Assembly (NCBI GenBank): GCA_041736705.1
Contig: JBGSTC010000025.1
Location: 1-64,000 of the forward strand
Reading direction: 5' to 3'
DNA from: GWE2-51-13 sp041736705
GTDB taxonomy: Bacteria; Bacillota_I; Bacilli_A; Erysipelotrichales; Erysipelotrichaceae
Length of the DNA stretch: 64,000 bases
Shown here: piece after piece, positions 49,425 through 58,744 of the stretch
Position numbering within the stretch: position 1 is the first letter of the stretch
Layout: each line of letters opens with the position of its first letter
Made by a program: the position numbers and the translations under genes
Notes under the pieces: model-generated
What the model saw: the letters and a program-made list of their open reading frames with translations, nothing else
Database searches by the model: none
What the model was told of the DNA's origin: nothing

Positions 49425-52400
49425 GCTTGCTTAGCGAAAGGGCTGATCCCTTTCTTTTTCATAACGAAGGCGGCGACCCCGAGTCCAAGGGCTAATCCGA
49501 CGATCAAGTAGATCCACAGGTTGGATCCGCCTATGCTTCCGGAATCGACCAGGACCATGAGGGTATGCGGCTCGATGGTGATCGTTTTGCCCGATATCTT
49601 CTCAAGGGTTTCGACCCCGGCGTCTTCCGCATTGACCACGACGTGCCATCCCGATTTCTCAAGGGTGACTTCGATTGCTTCGTCGTTGGCGTTCATGAGC
49701 ACCGCGATGGTATCCCATTTGTCGCCGTTGGCGTTGTCGCTGAGGGTATAGCCGACCATGTTGGCTTGCGGCATCTCCAAGAAATCCAAATTTTGACGGA
49801 TCAAATCGGCACTCATCATGCGGAAGGCAGGATGTGCTCTACGGAGTTCAATCAAGCCTTGGAAGTATTCGAAGTTGTCATAATAGGTTTCTTTGCGCTC
49901 CCAGACGAGTTGGTTGATCGCGTCGGGGGCGTTGTATGAATTGTGGTTGCCATCCTTGGTACGCAGGAAGTCGCTCCCCGCATGCAGGAAGGCGACGCCT
50001 TGGGAAGTCAGGACGATCGCATTGGCCATGCGGTGCATTGCGATGAGTTCTTCTTCGGTGGCATCCGGGTTGGTGAGTTTCAACTTATCCCAAAGGGTGA
50101 GGTTGTCGTGTGCTTCCACATAGGAAACGACGCTGTAGGGGTCGCGCGCATAGGGCGTCTTGGAATATTTGACTTGGGAGTAATCGACCTTGTTGTTCAT
50201 GGTGGAAGCGATGATCCCGAACTTGATGCTTTCTTCCAAGCCCAAACCCCCGTTGACAAATCCCTTGTCGGTATCGGAGAAGACATGGCCTTTGATGGCA
50301 TCGCGGATATCGTCGGAGAACGCGGCCGTGCCGTCGATCTGCGAGATGTTTTTCTTCAGTGCTTTTTGGTCATCGGGAAGCGGGGATGCCCCGCCGGTCC
50401 AACCTTCGCCATAGACGATGATCGAAGGATCGATTTCATCGAGTGCTTCACGTACTTTATTCATCGTATCGATGTCATGTAAAGCCATCAGGTCGAAACG
50501 GAATCCGTCGACCTTGTATTCGGTTGCCCAATAGACGACGGAATCGACGATGAATTTCTGCATCATCACACGGTCGGAGGCGGTTTCGTTGCCTGTCCCC
50601 GATCCGTTAGAGTACGATCCATTCTCGTTCATTCGGTAGTAATAGTTCGGAACGATCTTACTGAAATCGGAGTCTGCTGAGGCTCCGGTGTGGTTATACA
50701 CGACGTCCATGACCACACGGATGTTGTTTTCGTGTAGTGCGAGGACCATTTCCTTGAATTCCTTGACGCGTACTTCCCCATGATAGGGGTCGGTGGAATA
50801 GGAACCTTCGGGTGCGTTGAAGTTCTGCGGGTCATAGCCCCAGTTGAAACTGTTGTTTTCGAGTTTGGTTTCGTCGATGGATCTGAAATCGAAGACGGGC
50901 AAGAGGTGGAGATGGGTGATGCCCAGTTCGACCAAGTGGCTTAAGCCGGTCTTGATGCCGTTGGCGGTCGTGGTGTTTTCTTCGGTCAGTCCTAAGAATT
51001 TCCCCTTATTTGTGATGCCCGAATCCGGCGAGACGCTCAAATCGCGGATATGTGCTTCGTAGATGATCGCATCCGTACTGTTCTCGAATTCCGGACGTTC
51101 GCTGTCATCCCAGCCTTCGGGGTCGGTCGCATCGAGGTTGAGCACCATCCCGCGGTTCCCGTTGACTCCGACGGCACGGGCATAAGGATCGACCGCTTCT
51201 TTGGTTTCACCCAAAGCGGTGACGGTATAGGTATAGTAGGTTTTGTCCAAATCCCCGCTGGCTTCATGAACCCAGGTCCCTTTGGCGTCTTTATTCATGA
51301 CGACGGATGAGGTCGGCGTAGAGTCGTTCCCTTGGGCATAAAGGTTCAAGGTGACGGCGGTCGCCGTCGGAGCCCATAACCGGAACGTGGTTTTCGTCGG
51401 GGTGTAGATGGCTCCGAGTTCCCCGTCGTACCCGTAGGTTTCTTCGAAGGCGGAGGTGTTGAAGACATTGTTGAAGGTCAGGGCGATGGTGCCGTAACCC
51501 GCTTTGGTTAAGGTATAGGTCTTGGATAAGTCCAGCGGCGTTTCCGTAAAGAACTTGAAATTGCTGGAACTCGGCGAGGTCACGCCTTCACTGAAGATGA
51601 ACGTCTTAATCCCCACGATGGTTCCATCGCTGGCCTTCAGGACCAAGCCTTCTTTCTTATCGTTCAGTAAGGTCATCGGGACACTTAGGCTGACGGAGAT
51701 TAGATCGACCCCATCCAGTTTCGCACCCAAAAATTTCGGTGACAAATCGACGCTGGCAGCGGCATAGTAGATTTTCGGGTCGCCTTGAAGCAACCAGACA
51801 TCCACGACCTTGTTTTTAAGTTTGGAGAGCGGGATGAATCGGTCGGCATCGATGTCTTTCGCCAACCATTCCCCTTTTCGCATGATGAAACCGACTTCCG
51901 TGGCGGCTCCGGGGGCGAGCTTGATCGAAGCGATCTTCCCGTAGCTGTCTTCTCCGTTAAAGTTATAGGATGCGCCTTCGGCGCCCTTGGGCCACATCCA
52001 AAGGTTCCAATCAGTATAGTTATTATCGAAGCGGTGATAGTGGACGTTGATCGTAATATCCCCTTCGATGGGGTCGGGGTCTTCCCCCGGACCCAGGGTC
52101 GGTTTGCTTTCATAGACGGTCGCATCGCCGGATTTCAGCCAGACTTCGGCTTTCCCCGAACTGGCCGTGATGAACCGGTCGGCATCGATGTCTTTCTTTT
52201 CCCATTCGTTGAGTCGGACGATGAATCCGTATTCAAGCGCGGTGGTATCCATCGTGACGACGGCGATCGCACCGAAATCGTCGGTGCCGGTAAAATCATA
52301 GGACGCACCGTCTTTTCCGGTTTCCCAGAGCCAGAGATTCCATCCTTCATAGTTCCCGTCGGGTCGGTTATAGTGGATCGTCAGGGTGGTTTGATCGGCG

Positions 52401-52492
52401 GCTCGGATCGACAGCGCGCCGTTGAGCGATAAAAAAGGTGTCGCCAACAAGAGTACGCTCAGCAAGATGGCGAGGATACGGTTACGTTTCAT
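49421..52492 (-). CDS. pulA: Secreted, membrane-anchored type I pullulanase
   Basis: The protein has 1,023 residues. A signal peptide (MKRNRILAILLSVLLLATPF) is followed by two tandem PUD/CBM41-type starch-binding modules (DGNYEGWNLWLWETG; NNYTDWNLWMWPKG), an N2-like domain, CBM48 and a GH13 barrel. Catalytic residues are nucleophile D667 (DGFRFDL), acid/base E696 (YGEGWTGG) and D796 (VEAHDNL). A C-terminal helix (LWIYLIVGLALGLGVAAFVM) with a KKK tail anchors it; there is no LPxTG. It cuts alpha-1,6 bonds of pullulan and glycogen-like glucans outside the cell. The start at 52492 follows AGAGGGAG; the longer frame crosses the promoter. Confidence 0.95.
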   Translation of the reverse strand: MKRNRILAILLSVLLLATPFLSLNGALSIRAADQTTLTIHYNRPDGNYEGWNLWLWETGKDGASYDFTGTDDFGAIAVVTMDTTALEYGFIVRLNEWEKKDIDADRFITASSGKAEVWLKSGDATVYESKPTLGPGEDPDPIEGDITINVHYHRFDNNYTDWNLWMWPKGAEGASYNFNGEDSYGKIASIKLAPGAATEVGFIMRKGEWLAKDIDADRFIPLSKLKNKVVDVWLLQGDPKIYYAAASVDLSPKFLGAKLDGVDLISVSLSVPMTLLNDKKEGLVLKASDGTIVGIKTFIFSEGVTSPSSSNFKFFTETPLDLSKTYTLTKAGYGTIALTFNNVFNTSAFEETYGYDGELGAIYTPTKTTFRLWAPTATAVTLNLYAQGNDSTPTSSVVMNKDAKGTWVHEASGDLDKTYYTYTVTALGETKEAVDPYARAVGVNGNRGMVLNLDATDPEGWDDSERPEFENSTDAIIYEAHIRDLSVSPDSGITNKGKFLGLTEENTTTANGIKTGLSHLVELGITHLHLLPVFDFRSIDETKLENNSFNWGYDPQNFNAPEGSYSTDPYHGEVRVKEFKEMVLALHENNIRVVMDVVYNHTGASADSDFSKIVPNYYYRMNENGSYSNGSGTGNETASDRVMMQKFIVDSVVYWATEYKVDGFRFDLMALHDIDTMNKVREALDEIDPSIIVYGEGWTGGASPLPDDQKALKKNISQIDGTAAFSDDIRDAIKGHVFSDTDKGFVNGGLGLEESIKFGIIASTMNNKVDYSQVKYSKTPYARDPYSVVSYVEAHDNLTLWDKLKLTNPDATEEELIAMHRMANAIVLTSQGVAFLHAGSDFLRTKDGNHNSYNAPDAINQLVWERKETYYDNFEYFQGLIELRRAHPAFRMMSADLIRQNLDFLEMPQANMVGYTLSDNANGDKWDTIAVLMNANDEAIEVTLEKSGWHVVVNAEDAGVETLEKISGKTITIEPHTLMVLVDSGSIGGSNLWIYLIVGLALGLGVAAFVMKKKGISPFAKQA

Positions 52493-52515
52493 GATTCTCC
52501 CTCTTTTCGACTTTA

Positions 52516-52544
52516 ATTTTATCATGAAAGCGCTTAACGTACAA
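52516..52544 (-). promoter_or_regulatory. Pullulanase promoter
   Basis: Minus strand TTGTAC (52539-52544), 17 bases, TAAAAT (52516-52521). Confidence 0.65.
52525..52538. promoter_or_regulatory. cre-like site inside the pullulanase promoter
   Basis: TGAAAGCGCTTAAC matches 12 of 14 positions of the CcpA consensus TGWAARCGYTWNCW and fills the space between the -35 and -10 boxes, a repression position. Confidence 0.65.
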
Positions 52545-52565
52545 AGGGGATACACGTTCCGACAT

Positions 52566-52589
52566 AAGAAAGCCCCGGGGTTCCGGGGC
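52566..52589 (-). terminator. Terminator of the SIS trio
   Basis: GCCCCGG / CCGGGGC stem with a four-base loop and TTTCTT on the minus strand. Confidence 0.8.
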
Positions 52590-52607
52590 GATATGACGAG
52601 ATTGTTT

Positions 52608-53333
52608 TTAGAAATGTTTGACGCGGTCGCCGTATTTGGCATAGAGCGCATCGTTGTTGAAGCCGTCGACGTTTTGCGATTGGAAGACCGGAAGTTCAGC
52701 TCCTTCTTTCGCCAAGATCTGAAGTGCTTCGTTGACGATCGTGTTCAGGATCAACAGACTGGACATCGTGGATCCCGGTCCCGTCAAGACACCACCGATC
52801 GTCATCAGTCCATCCCCATCGGGGACACAGTTGTCCAAGACCATGTCGACACATTCGAAGAGTCGCTTTCCGCTGGGATGACGGCTGGTCGTGTGCTGGG
52901 ATTGGTGGAGGTTGGTCAAGGCGATGGTATACACGCCTTCCTTCTTCGCCCGCATCGCCATTTCGATCGGCATCGCGTTACGACCGGAATTAGAGGTAAT
53001 GATCATGATGTCGCCGGCTTGGATCTTGTATTGGTCATAGAGGATGTCGGATAATCCGGAGAGCTTTTCGATCGCACCGGAACGTTGCGCCCCGTTGGAG
53101 GTCAGGACATCGGGGTCAAGCAGGGCGTTGACGTTGGCCAATCCCCCGGCACGGCAGAAGAGTTCGATGCCGACCATATGCGAATGACCGGTCCCGAAGA
53201 CATGGATGATGCGGTTGGAGCGGATGTTGTCCGCAAATAGCACGGCCAGTTCTTTAATCTTCTCTTTTTCACTCTCATAGACTTTATCGAAGAGCCCGAG
53301 GAGTTGATTCATGTATTCGAATTCGTACTTCAT
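52608..53333 (-). CDS. SIS-domain protein, UPF0309-like (C)
   Basis: A 241-residue protein. HVFGTGHSHMVGIELFCRAGGL, IITSNSGRNAMPIEMA and SRHPSGKRLFECVDMVLDNCVPDGD keep all the phosphosugar-binding serines of UPF0309 proteins. Third gene of a translationally linked trio (its ATG overlaps the stop of protein D). Function unknown; an aldose-ketose phosphate isomerase or a phosphosugar sensor is the usual suggestion. Confidence 0.87.
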   Translation of the reverse strand: MKYEFEYMNQLLGLFDKVYESEKEKIKELAVLFADNIRSNRIIHVFGTGHSHMVGIELFCRAGGLANVNALLDPDVLTSNGAQRSGAIEKLSGLSDILYDQYKIQAGDIMIITSNSGRNAMPIEMAMRAKKEGVYTIALTNLHQSQHTTSRHPSGKRLFECVDMVLDNCVPDGDGLMTIGGVLTGPGSTMSSLLILNTIVNEALQILAKEGAELPVFQSQNVDGFNNDALYAKYGDRVKHF

Positions 53334-54085
53334 GCGTTGATCCTCCCCTTGTATTTCGCCAGCAATTCTTGGTTGTGTTCGAGATGGTTTTCGACTTCAT
53401 GGCTGTAGAGCAGCGGAAGTTCGATCCCGCTTTCCGTAAACATCCGTGAAATCTCGACCGTCAAGGATTGGGCGATGTAGATGCCGGTGATGGAAGAAAC
53501 CGAACAGATCTTTTCGATGTTGCCGGTTTCAAGCAAGGCGTCCCCGCGGGGTCCGCAGTTGTCGATGACCACGTCGCCGAGTTCATAGAGTTTCTTCTTG
53601 CTGGGATGACGACTGGGTTCCGCCAGCGTGTGTTGCATGCTGGTGATGACGATGATCTTGTGGCCTTTGGCTTTGGCGGTCAATGCCAAATCGATGACCA
53701 GGCCGTTGATCCCGGAATTGGAGATGATGATGAAGACGTCCTGGGGACGGATGTCGTAGAGGTCGTAGAGTTTATCGGCGATGTTGGGACGGCGTTCGAA
53801 GATGTTGTCGGGGTCTTTGAACTCCGCCAACGAATACAAACCTTTGGTGACGAAATCCGAGGTTTCGATCATATGGAACGGAATCAAGGATCCCGCCCTG
53901 CCGGTACATTCCATCCCGAATCCGACCGAATGCCCCGATCCGAAGATGTGGACGACCCCGTCGTTCTTCATGCTTTCATAGCAGAGTTTCGAGGCTTCCT
54001 TGATGTTTCCCATTTCCTGGTCTTCCAGGGTCTGTACTAATTTTTTCAACGCTTCGTTGAATACTTCCATCGTGATGTGGTTCAT
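53330..54085 (-). CDS. SIS-domain protein, UPF0309-like (D)
   Basis: A 251-residue protein with HIFGSGHSVGFGMECTGRAGSL, IIISNSGINGLVIDLA and SRHPSKKKLYELGDVVIDNCGPRGD. The GSGHS and SNSG loops are intact. It has AGGAGG upstream and lies nine bases from protein E. It is closer in layout to C than to A and B. Confidence 0.87.
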   Translation of the reverse strand: MNHITMEVFNEALKKLVQTLEDQEMGNIKEASKLCYESMKNDGVVHIFGSGHSVGFGMECTGRAGSLIPFHMIETSDFVTKGLYSLAEFKDPDNIFERRPNIADKLYDLYDIRPQDVFIIISNSGINGLVIDLALTAKAKGHKIIVITSMQHTLAEPSRHPSKKKLYELGDVVIDNCGPRGDALLETGNIEKICSVSSITGIYIAQSLTVEISRMFTESGIELPLLYSHEVENHLEHNQELLAKYKGRINA

Positions 54086-54094
54086 GGGTTCCTC

Positions 54095-54832
54095 CTAGGC
54101 GTTCCAGCGTCCCAGATAGACATCCGAGATCTTGCGGTTATGCACATCGGCGCCGGTGACGTTGGCGCTGAGCAGTATCGGTGCGTCGTGTCCGTTTTCG
54201 ACCAAGTAGCGGTAGGTTTCCGCCGTCAACATCTGGGCGAAACAATTCCCGACGACGTTGGCGACCTGCGTGATCTTGATTCCCGGCATGATTTCTAAAA
54301 CGGTATCCGGATACGGCGTACATAAGTTCAATGTCGCAAACGTCAGGTCGATGAGTTGGGCGGCGTTTTCTTTGTGTTTCGAGTTCAAGATCGCATCGAA
54401 GGAAGCCACCAACAAGACCTTATGTCCTTTTTGTCTGGCGATTTTCGCCAAAGCGAGCGTACTGTCATAGACTTCTTCCGCCGCATAGATCAACACCATG
54501 TCCCTGGGATCAATCGTATAGAGATTCCATAGTTTCTCGGCCAAATCCGCGCGGTCGTTGAACGCCGGATCGCTCATTTCTTCCAAGGAAACATGACCTC
54601 GTAGGACCAAATCTTTCATGTTGAGCTGATGATAGGGCATCAATCCCCCTGCCCTGTATCCCAATTCCATCGCGAACGCGCGATCGGGACCGATACCGAA
54701 AAGTTGGATGAGCCCTTGGCCGACCATGCAATCCCCCATGACCTTCGCCATGTGGATGATGGCTTCTTTTTGCGAGTTCGTCGCGTTTTCCAGGATTTCT
54801 TGTGTTTTAATGAAGTAATTCGTTGCGTCCAT
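54095..54832 (-). CDS. Divergent UPF0309-like SIS protein (E), probable pseudoenzyme
   Basis: A 245-residue paralog with the same overall plan (QLFGIGPDRAFAMELGYRAGGLMPYH; NLCTPYPDTVLEI) but changed binding loops. GSGHS reads GIGPD and SNSG reads AAEE (LIYAAEEVYDSTLALA). Both serines that hold the sugar phosphate are lost, so it is unlikely to catalyse; it may be a structural or regulatory subunit of C and D. The start at 54832 follows GGAGGATC. First gene of the trio, behind a promoter with an inverted repeat. Confidence 0.82.
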   Translation of the reverse strand: MDATNYFIKTQEILENATNSQKEAIIHMAKVMGDCMVGQGLIQLFGIGPDRAFAMELGYRAGGLMPYHQLNMKDLVLRGHVSLEEMSDPAFNDRADLAEKLWNLYTIDPRDMVLIYAAEEVYDSTLALAKIARQKGHKVLLVASFDAILNSKHKENAAQLIDLTFATLNLCTPYPDTVLEIMPGIKITQVANVVGNCFAQMLTAETYRYLVENGHDAPILLSANVTGADVHNRKISDVYLGRWNA

Positions 54833-54859
54833 GCCTGATCCTCCGTACGTTATGGATAA

Positions 54860-54889
54860 ATTATACACCATTCATTGAAGTTAATGAAT
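54860..54889 (-). promoter_or_regulatory. Promoter and inverted repeat of the SIS trio
   Basis: A TATAAT -10 (54860-54865) is followed upstream by ATTCATTAACTTCAATGAAT (54870-54889), a perfect 7-bp inverted repeat with a six-base centre in the spacer/-35 region. A related TCATT/AATGA repeat lies at the gntR gene at 59500. Confidence 0.7.
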
Positions 54890-54920
54890 AATTAATGCGA
54901 TAAATTTAGTTTTCTTTGCA

Positions 54921-54946
54921 TAAAAAGAAGGGGATCTCTCCCCTTC
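54921..54946 (-). terminator. Terminator of the MBG surface-protein gene
   Basis: GAAGGGGA / TCCCCTTC (8 bp), four-base loop, TTTTTATG on the minus strand. Confidence 0.88.
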
Positions 54947-54954
54947 GCTTGAAT

Positions 54955-57312
54955 CTATTCTGCGTCTTGTTTCTTTTTGCGTTTGAAGAAGAAAATCAGG
55001 AAGAAGATCGAAGGAATCCCGACACCGGCCATAAGCAGTCCGGCGGTGGGGAATCCGCTGCTCGGTTTCTTCTCGATGGTCAATTTCCCGTCGATGAAGG
55101 TCAACGTATAGTTGTCCGCCTGGGCATCCTTGATGGAAACCGTATAGTCTGCGACGTCTTCCCCTTCTTCGCGTTGGAAGGTCACATTTTTAGCCGCATC
55201 TTTCGTATCGTTGTTTTTGAGACCTTGGATCGTGAAGGTAAACGTCGGATCGTCTTCTCCTTCGACTTTCATCGCATCGTCGACCTTCAAGGTCAACGCC
55301 GCTTTCTGAATCGAGAGTTTCCCGGAAACGAAACTGAGTTGATAATTGTTTGAAGCGGCTTGCGCGACGGAGAGGACATAGTCCCCGACCAATTCACCGG
55401 AATTCCTATTGACGATCAAACCGTTGACCGCACCGGAATCGTCCCCAACCACAAAGCCGTCGTAACTGACCGTAAACACGGGATCAACATCGCCATAGAC
55501 CTTGACTTGGTCCATGACCGTAATCGTCAACTCTTTTTTGAGGATACTCAACCGTGAATTTTCATAGGTAACGACATAGTTTTCCGCCGTCGCATTGGAA
55601 GCGACGATCGGATAGGTTCCGACGTCCTGTCCGGATTTACGTGTGATCTTCAATCCTTGGACCAAGGCGGAAGTATCATCGAATGCGAATCCGCGATAGT
55701 CGACGGTGAATTTCGGATCGCTGGATCCATAGACCTTGTTCGCAGGCAGGACGCTCACGATCAAGGGACGAGGCAGGATGACAAGGTCGGCGTATTCATA
55801 GGAGATTTCATAATTCTCCGAAGTCAACCCTTGGACGACGACTTGGACATTTCCTACGTTCTCATCGTCTTCACGTGTGAAATGAAGTTCGCCTCCCAAG
55901 GAAGATTCACCATCTTCATAAACGAATCCGTCATAATCGACGCTGAACAATGGATCGGCATCCCCATAGGTTTTTTCCGAAGGGTTCACCGATACGATCA
56001 ACCCCTTCTTCAGGATGGTCAAAGGCTGCGTCGTGGATAGACTATAATCGGTATCGTTCTCCGCGACGCTTGCGCTGATCACGACGTCGCCGACCTGATG
56101 GATGGTTACCGTGTTCCCGTCGATGCTTGCGATGTCGGGATCGCTGCTGACAAAGAGGATGGGGGAAGTGGAGGATGTATCCGCCACCAAGGTGAAGGAC
56201 GAATCCCCATAGGTCTTGTTTACGATCGCTTCAAAGGTCAAGGTCGGCGTATTCTTCAAAGTGGTGAACTGATTGACATCGGATACGTTCGTTCCGACGG
56301 AATTGGTCGCGAACGCCCGATAATAATAGGTCGTGTTGACCGAAGCGGACAGGAATTCAAATGGATTTTCGCCGACGATGCACGAACCGGACAGGACGGT
56401 ATCGGCGGATGTCGGATCATCATGCGTCGCCAGGTAGAATCCGCATGCGCTGATGTCTTCCCCGCCGTCGCTGGTAATTGTCACGTCGAGGGTAGCACTA
56501 TGATTCGTGATGTCGCTGACGAGGATCGTCGAGAGCACGGGGGTCGTGGTGACCGGGGGCGGAGGCGGGTTGTCGTCGGGTGGGATCGGACCGAAGTCTT
56601 CCCCGTTTTTCAGCGTGGTTCCGATTTCTTTATCCACAAACAAGATCGGGCTCAAAGCCGTGTCATCAAGATTATATGCGGTAAAGCCTAGACGATAGGT
56701 ACCGGCACTGACGGCGGTATAGGTCGTCGTCTGCCATCCCGTACTCGCATAACTTCCGGTCGAATAGTTGCCCGTCCCAAGAACCGTCGCCCCCAGGATG
56801 CTGATGGGGGTCGGAAGATCGTTGATGCGTCCTGTTTTGGAAGCATCGTCCAGGTTGACGAAAGTCGTGAACGAGGCATCGTTGAACGGAATGTAGTCCG
56901 TCGCGATATAGTTCCATGACATCGTGAACGACTCCCCTGCGCTAAGCTCTAGATCGGTAAACAGATAGGCGATGTTGGTGATGCGGGGAAAGACGGAGAC
57001 GATGTAGTCGCGACTGTCTTGCGACATCGCCAAGGCATCAGCGACACCTGAGAACGCCCCCGAAGGTCCGGTGGGTTGGAGTTTCGCCATCTTCGACTGG
57101 TCTTGGTTGACGGTCCAAACATAGCTCGAAGTATTCACGACTTCACCGTCGGAAATCGCGACCGAGCCCCCGCTCGACCATCCGGTCAAGTCGGATTCGA
57201 AGCCCAGATTGTCGAACAAGGCGATGGGTCGGATTGAACCGATTGCGAAGAATAGCGAAAAGACCAAGACAAAACTAAAACTCAATGGAAAGAATCTTTT
57301 GCGTAATTTCAT
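54955..57312 (-). CDS. Surface protein with MBG-type repeats and C-terminal membrane anchor
   Basis: The protein has 785 residues. A signal peptide (MKLRKRFFPLSFSFVLVFSL) precedes a jelly-roll-like domain (LGFESDLTGWSSGG, residues about 30-230), a fibronectin-III-like domain (ILVSDITNHSATLDVTITS), a bacterial Ig-like segment, and four MBG repeats each opening with a KxYGxxDP-like motif (SEKTYGDADPLFSVDYDG, ANKVYGSSDPKFTVDYRG, QVKVYGDVDPVFTVSYDG, AMKVEGEDDPTFTF). A helix (LLMAGVGIPSIFFLIFFF) and KRKKK tail anchor it; FPTAG before the helix is not an LPxTG. Probably an adhesion or glycan-binding stalk protein. Confidence 0.86.
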   Translation of the reverse strand: MKLRKRFFPLSFSFVLVFSLFFAIGSIRPIALFDNLGFESDLTGWSSGGSVAISDGEVVNTSSYVWTVNQDQSKMAKLQPTGPSGAFSGVADALAMSQDSRDYIVSVFPRITNIAYLFTDLELSAGESFTMSWNYIATDYIPFNDASFTTFVNLDDASKTGRINDLPTPISILGATVLGTGNYSTGSYASTGWQTTTYTAVSAGTYRLGFTAYNLDDTALSPILFVDKEIGTTLKNGEDFGPIPPDDNPPPPPVTTTPVLSTILVSDITNHSATLDVTITSDGGEDISACGFYLATHDDPTSADTVLSGSCIVGENPFEFLSASVNTTYYYRAFATNSVGTNVSDVNQFTTLKNTPTLTFEAIVNKTYGDSSFTLVADTSSTSPILFVSSDPDIASIDGNTVTIHQVGDVVISASVAENDTDYSLSTTQPLTILKKGLIVSVNPSEKTYGDADPLFSVDYDGFVYEDGESSLGGELHFTREDDENVGNVQVVVQGLTSENYEISYEYADLVILPRPLIVSVLPANKVYGSSDPKFTVDYRGFAFDDTSALVQGLKITRKSGQDVGTYPIVASNATAENYVVTYENSRLSILKKELTITVMDQVKVYGDVDPVFTVSYDGFVVGDDSGAVNGLIVNRNSGELVGDYVLSVAQAASNNYQLSFVSGKLSIQKAALTLKVDDAMKVEGEDDPTFTFTIQGLKNNDTKDAAKNVTFQREEGEDVADYTVSIKDAQADNYTLTFIDGKLTIEKKPSSGFPTAGLLMAGVGIPSIFFLIFFFKRKKKQDAE

Positions 57313-57349
57313 TCTACTTCCCCCTTAGATGCAAAACTGCTCTGTTTTT

Positions 57350-57377
57350 AGTTTAGCATCCTGATTTCCGTTGTCAA
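57350..57377 (-). promoter_or_regulatory. Promoter of the MBG surface-protein gene
   Basis: Minus strand TTGACA (57372-57377), 16-base spacer, TAAACT (57350-57355). Confidence 0.6.
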
Positions 57378-57439
57378 TTTAGAATTTCAAAAACGCCCTG
57401 TTTATCGTGTTTTATTGAGTTTTCACACCCTTGTGTGCA

Positions 57440-57471
57440 TAAAAAAAGGAAACTCGGCATTTTAGTTTCCT
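57440..57471 (-). terminator. Terminator of malY
   Basis: A perfect 8-bp stem AGGAAACT / AGTTTCCT with a nine-base loop and TTTTTTT on the minus strand. Confidence 0.88.
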
Positions 57472-57480
57472 CATCGTGTG

Positions 57481-58671
57481 CTATTTAACTTTCCCATGCA
57501 TCGCTTGATCCAAGCGGTCAATGGCTTCCACCAACAGCGCCTTGGGACAGGCGATGTTGAGGCGGATGAATCCGCGTCCCTCTTCACCGAACCAATGACC
57601 GTAGTCGACGGCGACTTTGACGTCTTCGATCATGAAACGATCCAAGTCGTTCAATTCGATCTTCGCCCGTCCGAAATCGATCCACAGGAGATAGGTCCCT
57701 TCCAGATCGAAGAGGGTCAGTTCGGGAAAACGAGTTGCGAGTTGTTCTTCGCAAAAGCGTTTATTCTCACCCAGATATTCGACCAGTTCGTCGGCATAAT
57801 AGGCACAGCGGTTGTAGGCTGCTTCCAGCGCGGTTTCGCCGCAACATCCGATGCTGGTGGTGCGAGTGATTTCGGATTGACGTTGGTATTTTGCGCGTAA
57901 CTGGGCATCGGGGATCATCACCGCCGAGGTTTGGAAACCCGCCAAGTTAAAGGTTTTGCTTGGGGAGATTAAGACGAGACCGTTGTTTCGGATTTCATCG
58001 GGCATCGCCATAAAGGAAACATGGACATGCGGATGGAAGACGATGTCGGCGTGGATTTCGTCGACGATCAGTTTCACGTCGTTCGCCAAGCAGATTTCAC
58101 CGATCTCCAACAACTCTTCCCTGGTGAACACCCTTCCGACCGGGTTGTGGGGGTTGCAGAGGATCATGAGTTTGACGTCGGGACGGCTCGCCTTATTTTT
58201 CAGGTCTTCGAAATCGATCCGATAGGAACGATCGGTTTCGATCAAGGGATTGAACACCAGTTTACGTTTGTTGTCTTCCACGACGGAGAAAAACGGATAA
58301 TAGACCGGAGGTTGGATGATGACGCCGTCCCCTTCGTTACTGAAAGCTTGGATCGCGTTTGCGATCCCCGGAACGACGCCGGGTGAGAACTTGACCCATG
58401 AAGGATCGACGAAAGCGGAGTGACGCGTTTTCATCCAATTGGAAACCGTGGTCGAGAACGAATCGGAAACCATGGTATAGCCATAGACGCCATGGGAAAT
58501 CCGCTTCGTCAGTTCTTCGACGATTTCGGGAGGGGTCGGGAAATCCATGTCCGCCACCCACATCGGCAAGACATCGGCGTCGGACAGACAACCGAAACGT
58601 TTTTGTAGATCATCCCATTTGGTACAGTTGGTTTTCTTACGTGACGGCAAGTGATCGAAGTTCGTGCGCAT
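57481..58671 (-). CDS. MalY/PatB-family PLP-dependent C-S lyase
   Basis: A 396-residue fold-type I aminotransferase-like enzyme. LPMWVADMDFPTPPEI, LCNPHNPVGRVF, VDEIHADIVF and the PLP lysine K239 in ISPSKTFNLAGF match cystathionine beta-lyases of the MalY/PatB group, which release homocysteine, pyruvate and ammonia. It stands alone with its own terminator. It may supply methionine precursors; a role tied to the nearby sugar genes, as for E. coli MalY, is possible but not indicated. Confidence 0.92.
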   Translation of the reverse strand: MRTNFDHLPSRKKTNCTKWDDLQKRFGCLSDADVLPMWVADMDFPTPPEIVEELTKRISHGVYGYTMVSDSFSTTVSNWMKTRHSAFVDPSWVKFSPGVVPGIANAIQAFSNEGDGVIIQPPVYYPFFSVVEDNKRKLVFNPLIETDRSYRIDFEDLKNKASRPDVKLMILCNPHNPVGRVFTREELLEIGEICLANDVKLIVDEIHADIVFHPHVHVSFMAMPDEIRNNGLVLISPSKTFNLAGFQTSAVMIPDAQLRAKYQRQSEITRTTSIGCCGETALEAAYNRCAYYADELVEYLGENKRFCEEQLATRFPELTLFDLEGTYLLWIDFGRAKIELNDLDRFMIEDVKVAVDYGHWFGEEGRGFIRLNIACPKALLVEAIDRLDQAMHGKVK

Positions 58672-58744
58672 ACCTGTACTCCTTTAGGATTTACACCTGC
58701 GTCTAGTTTCTCATTCCTTCTTCAAACTTGTCAATTCCATTTTG

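Noticed and set aside
54955..55100. LPxTG sortase signal in the MBG protein
   Set aside because: The sequence before the helix reads FPTAG, which lacks the invariant LPxTG pattern.
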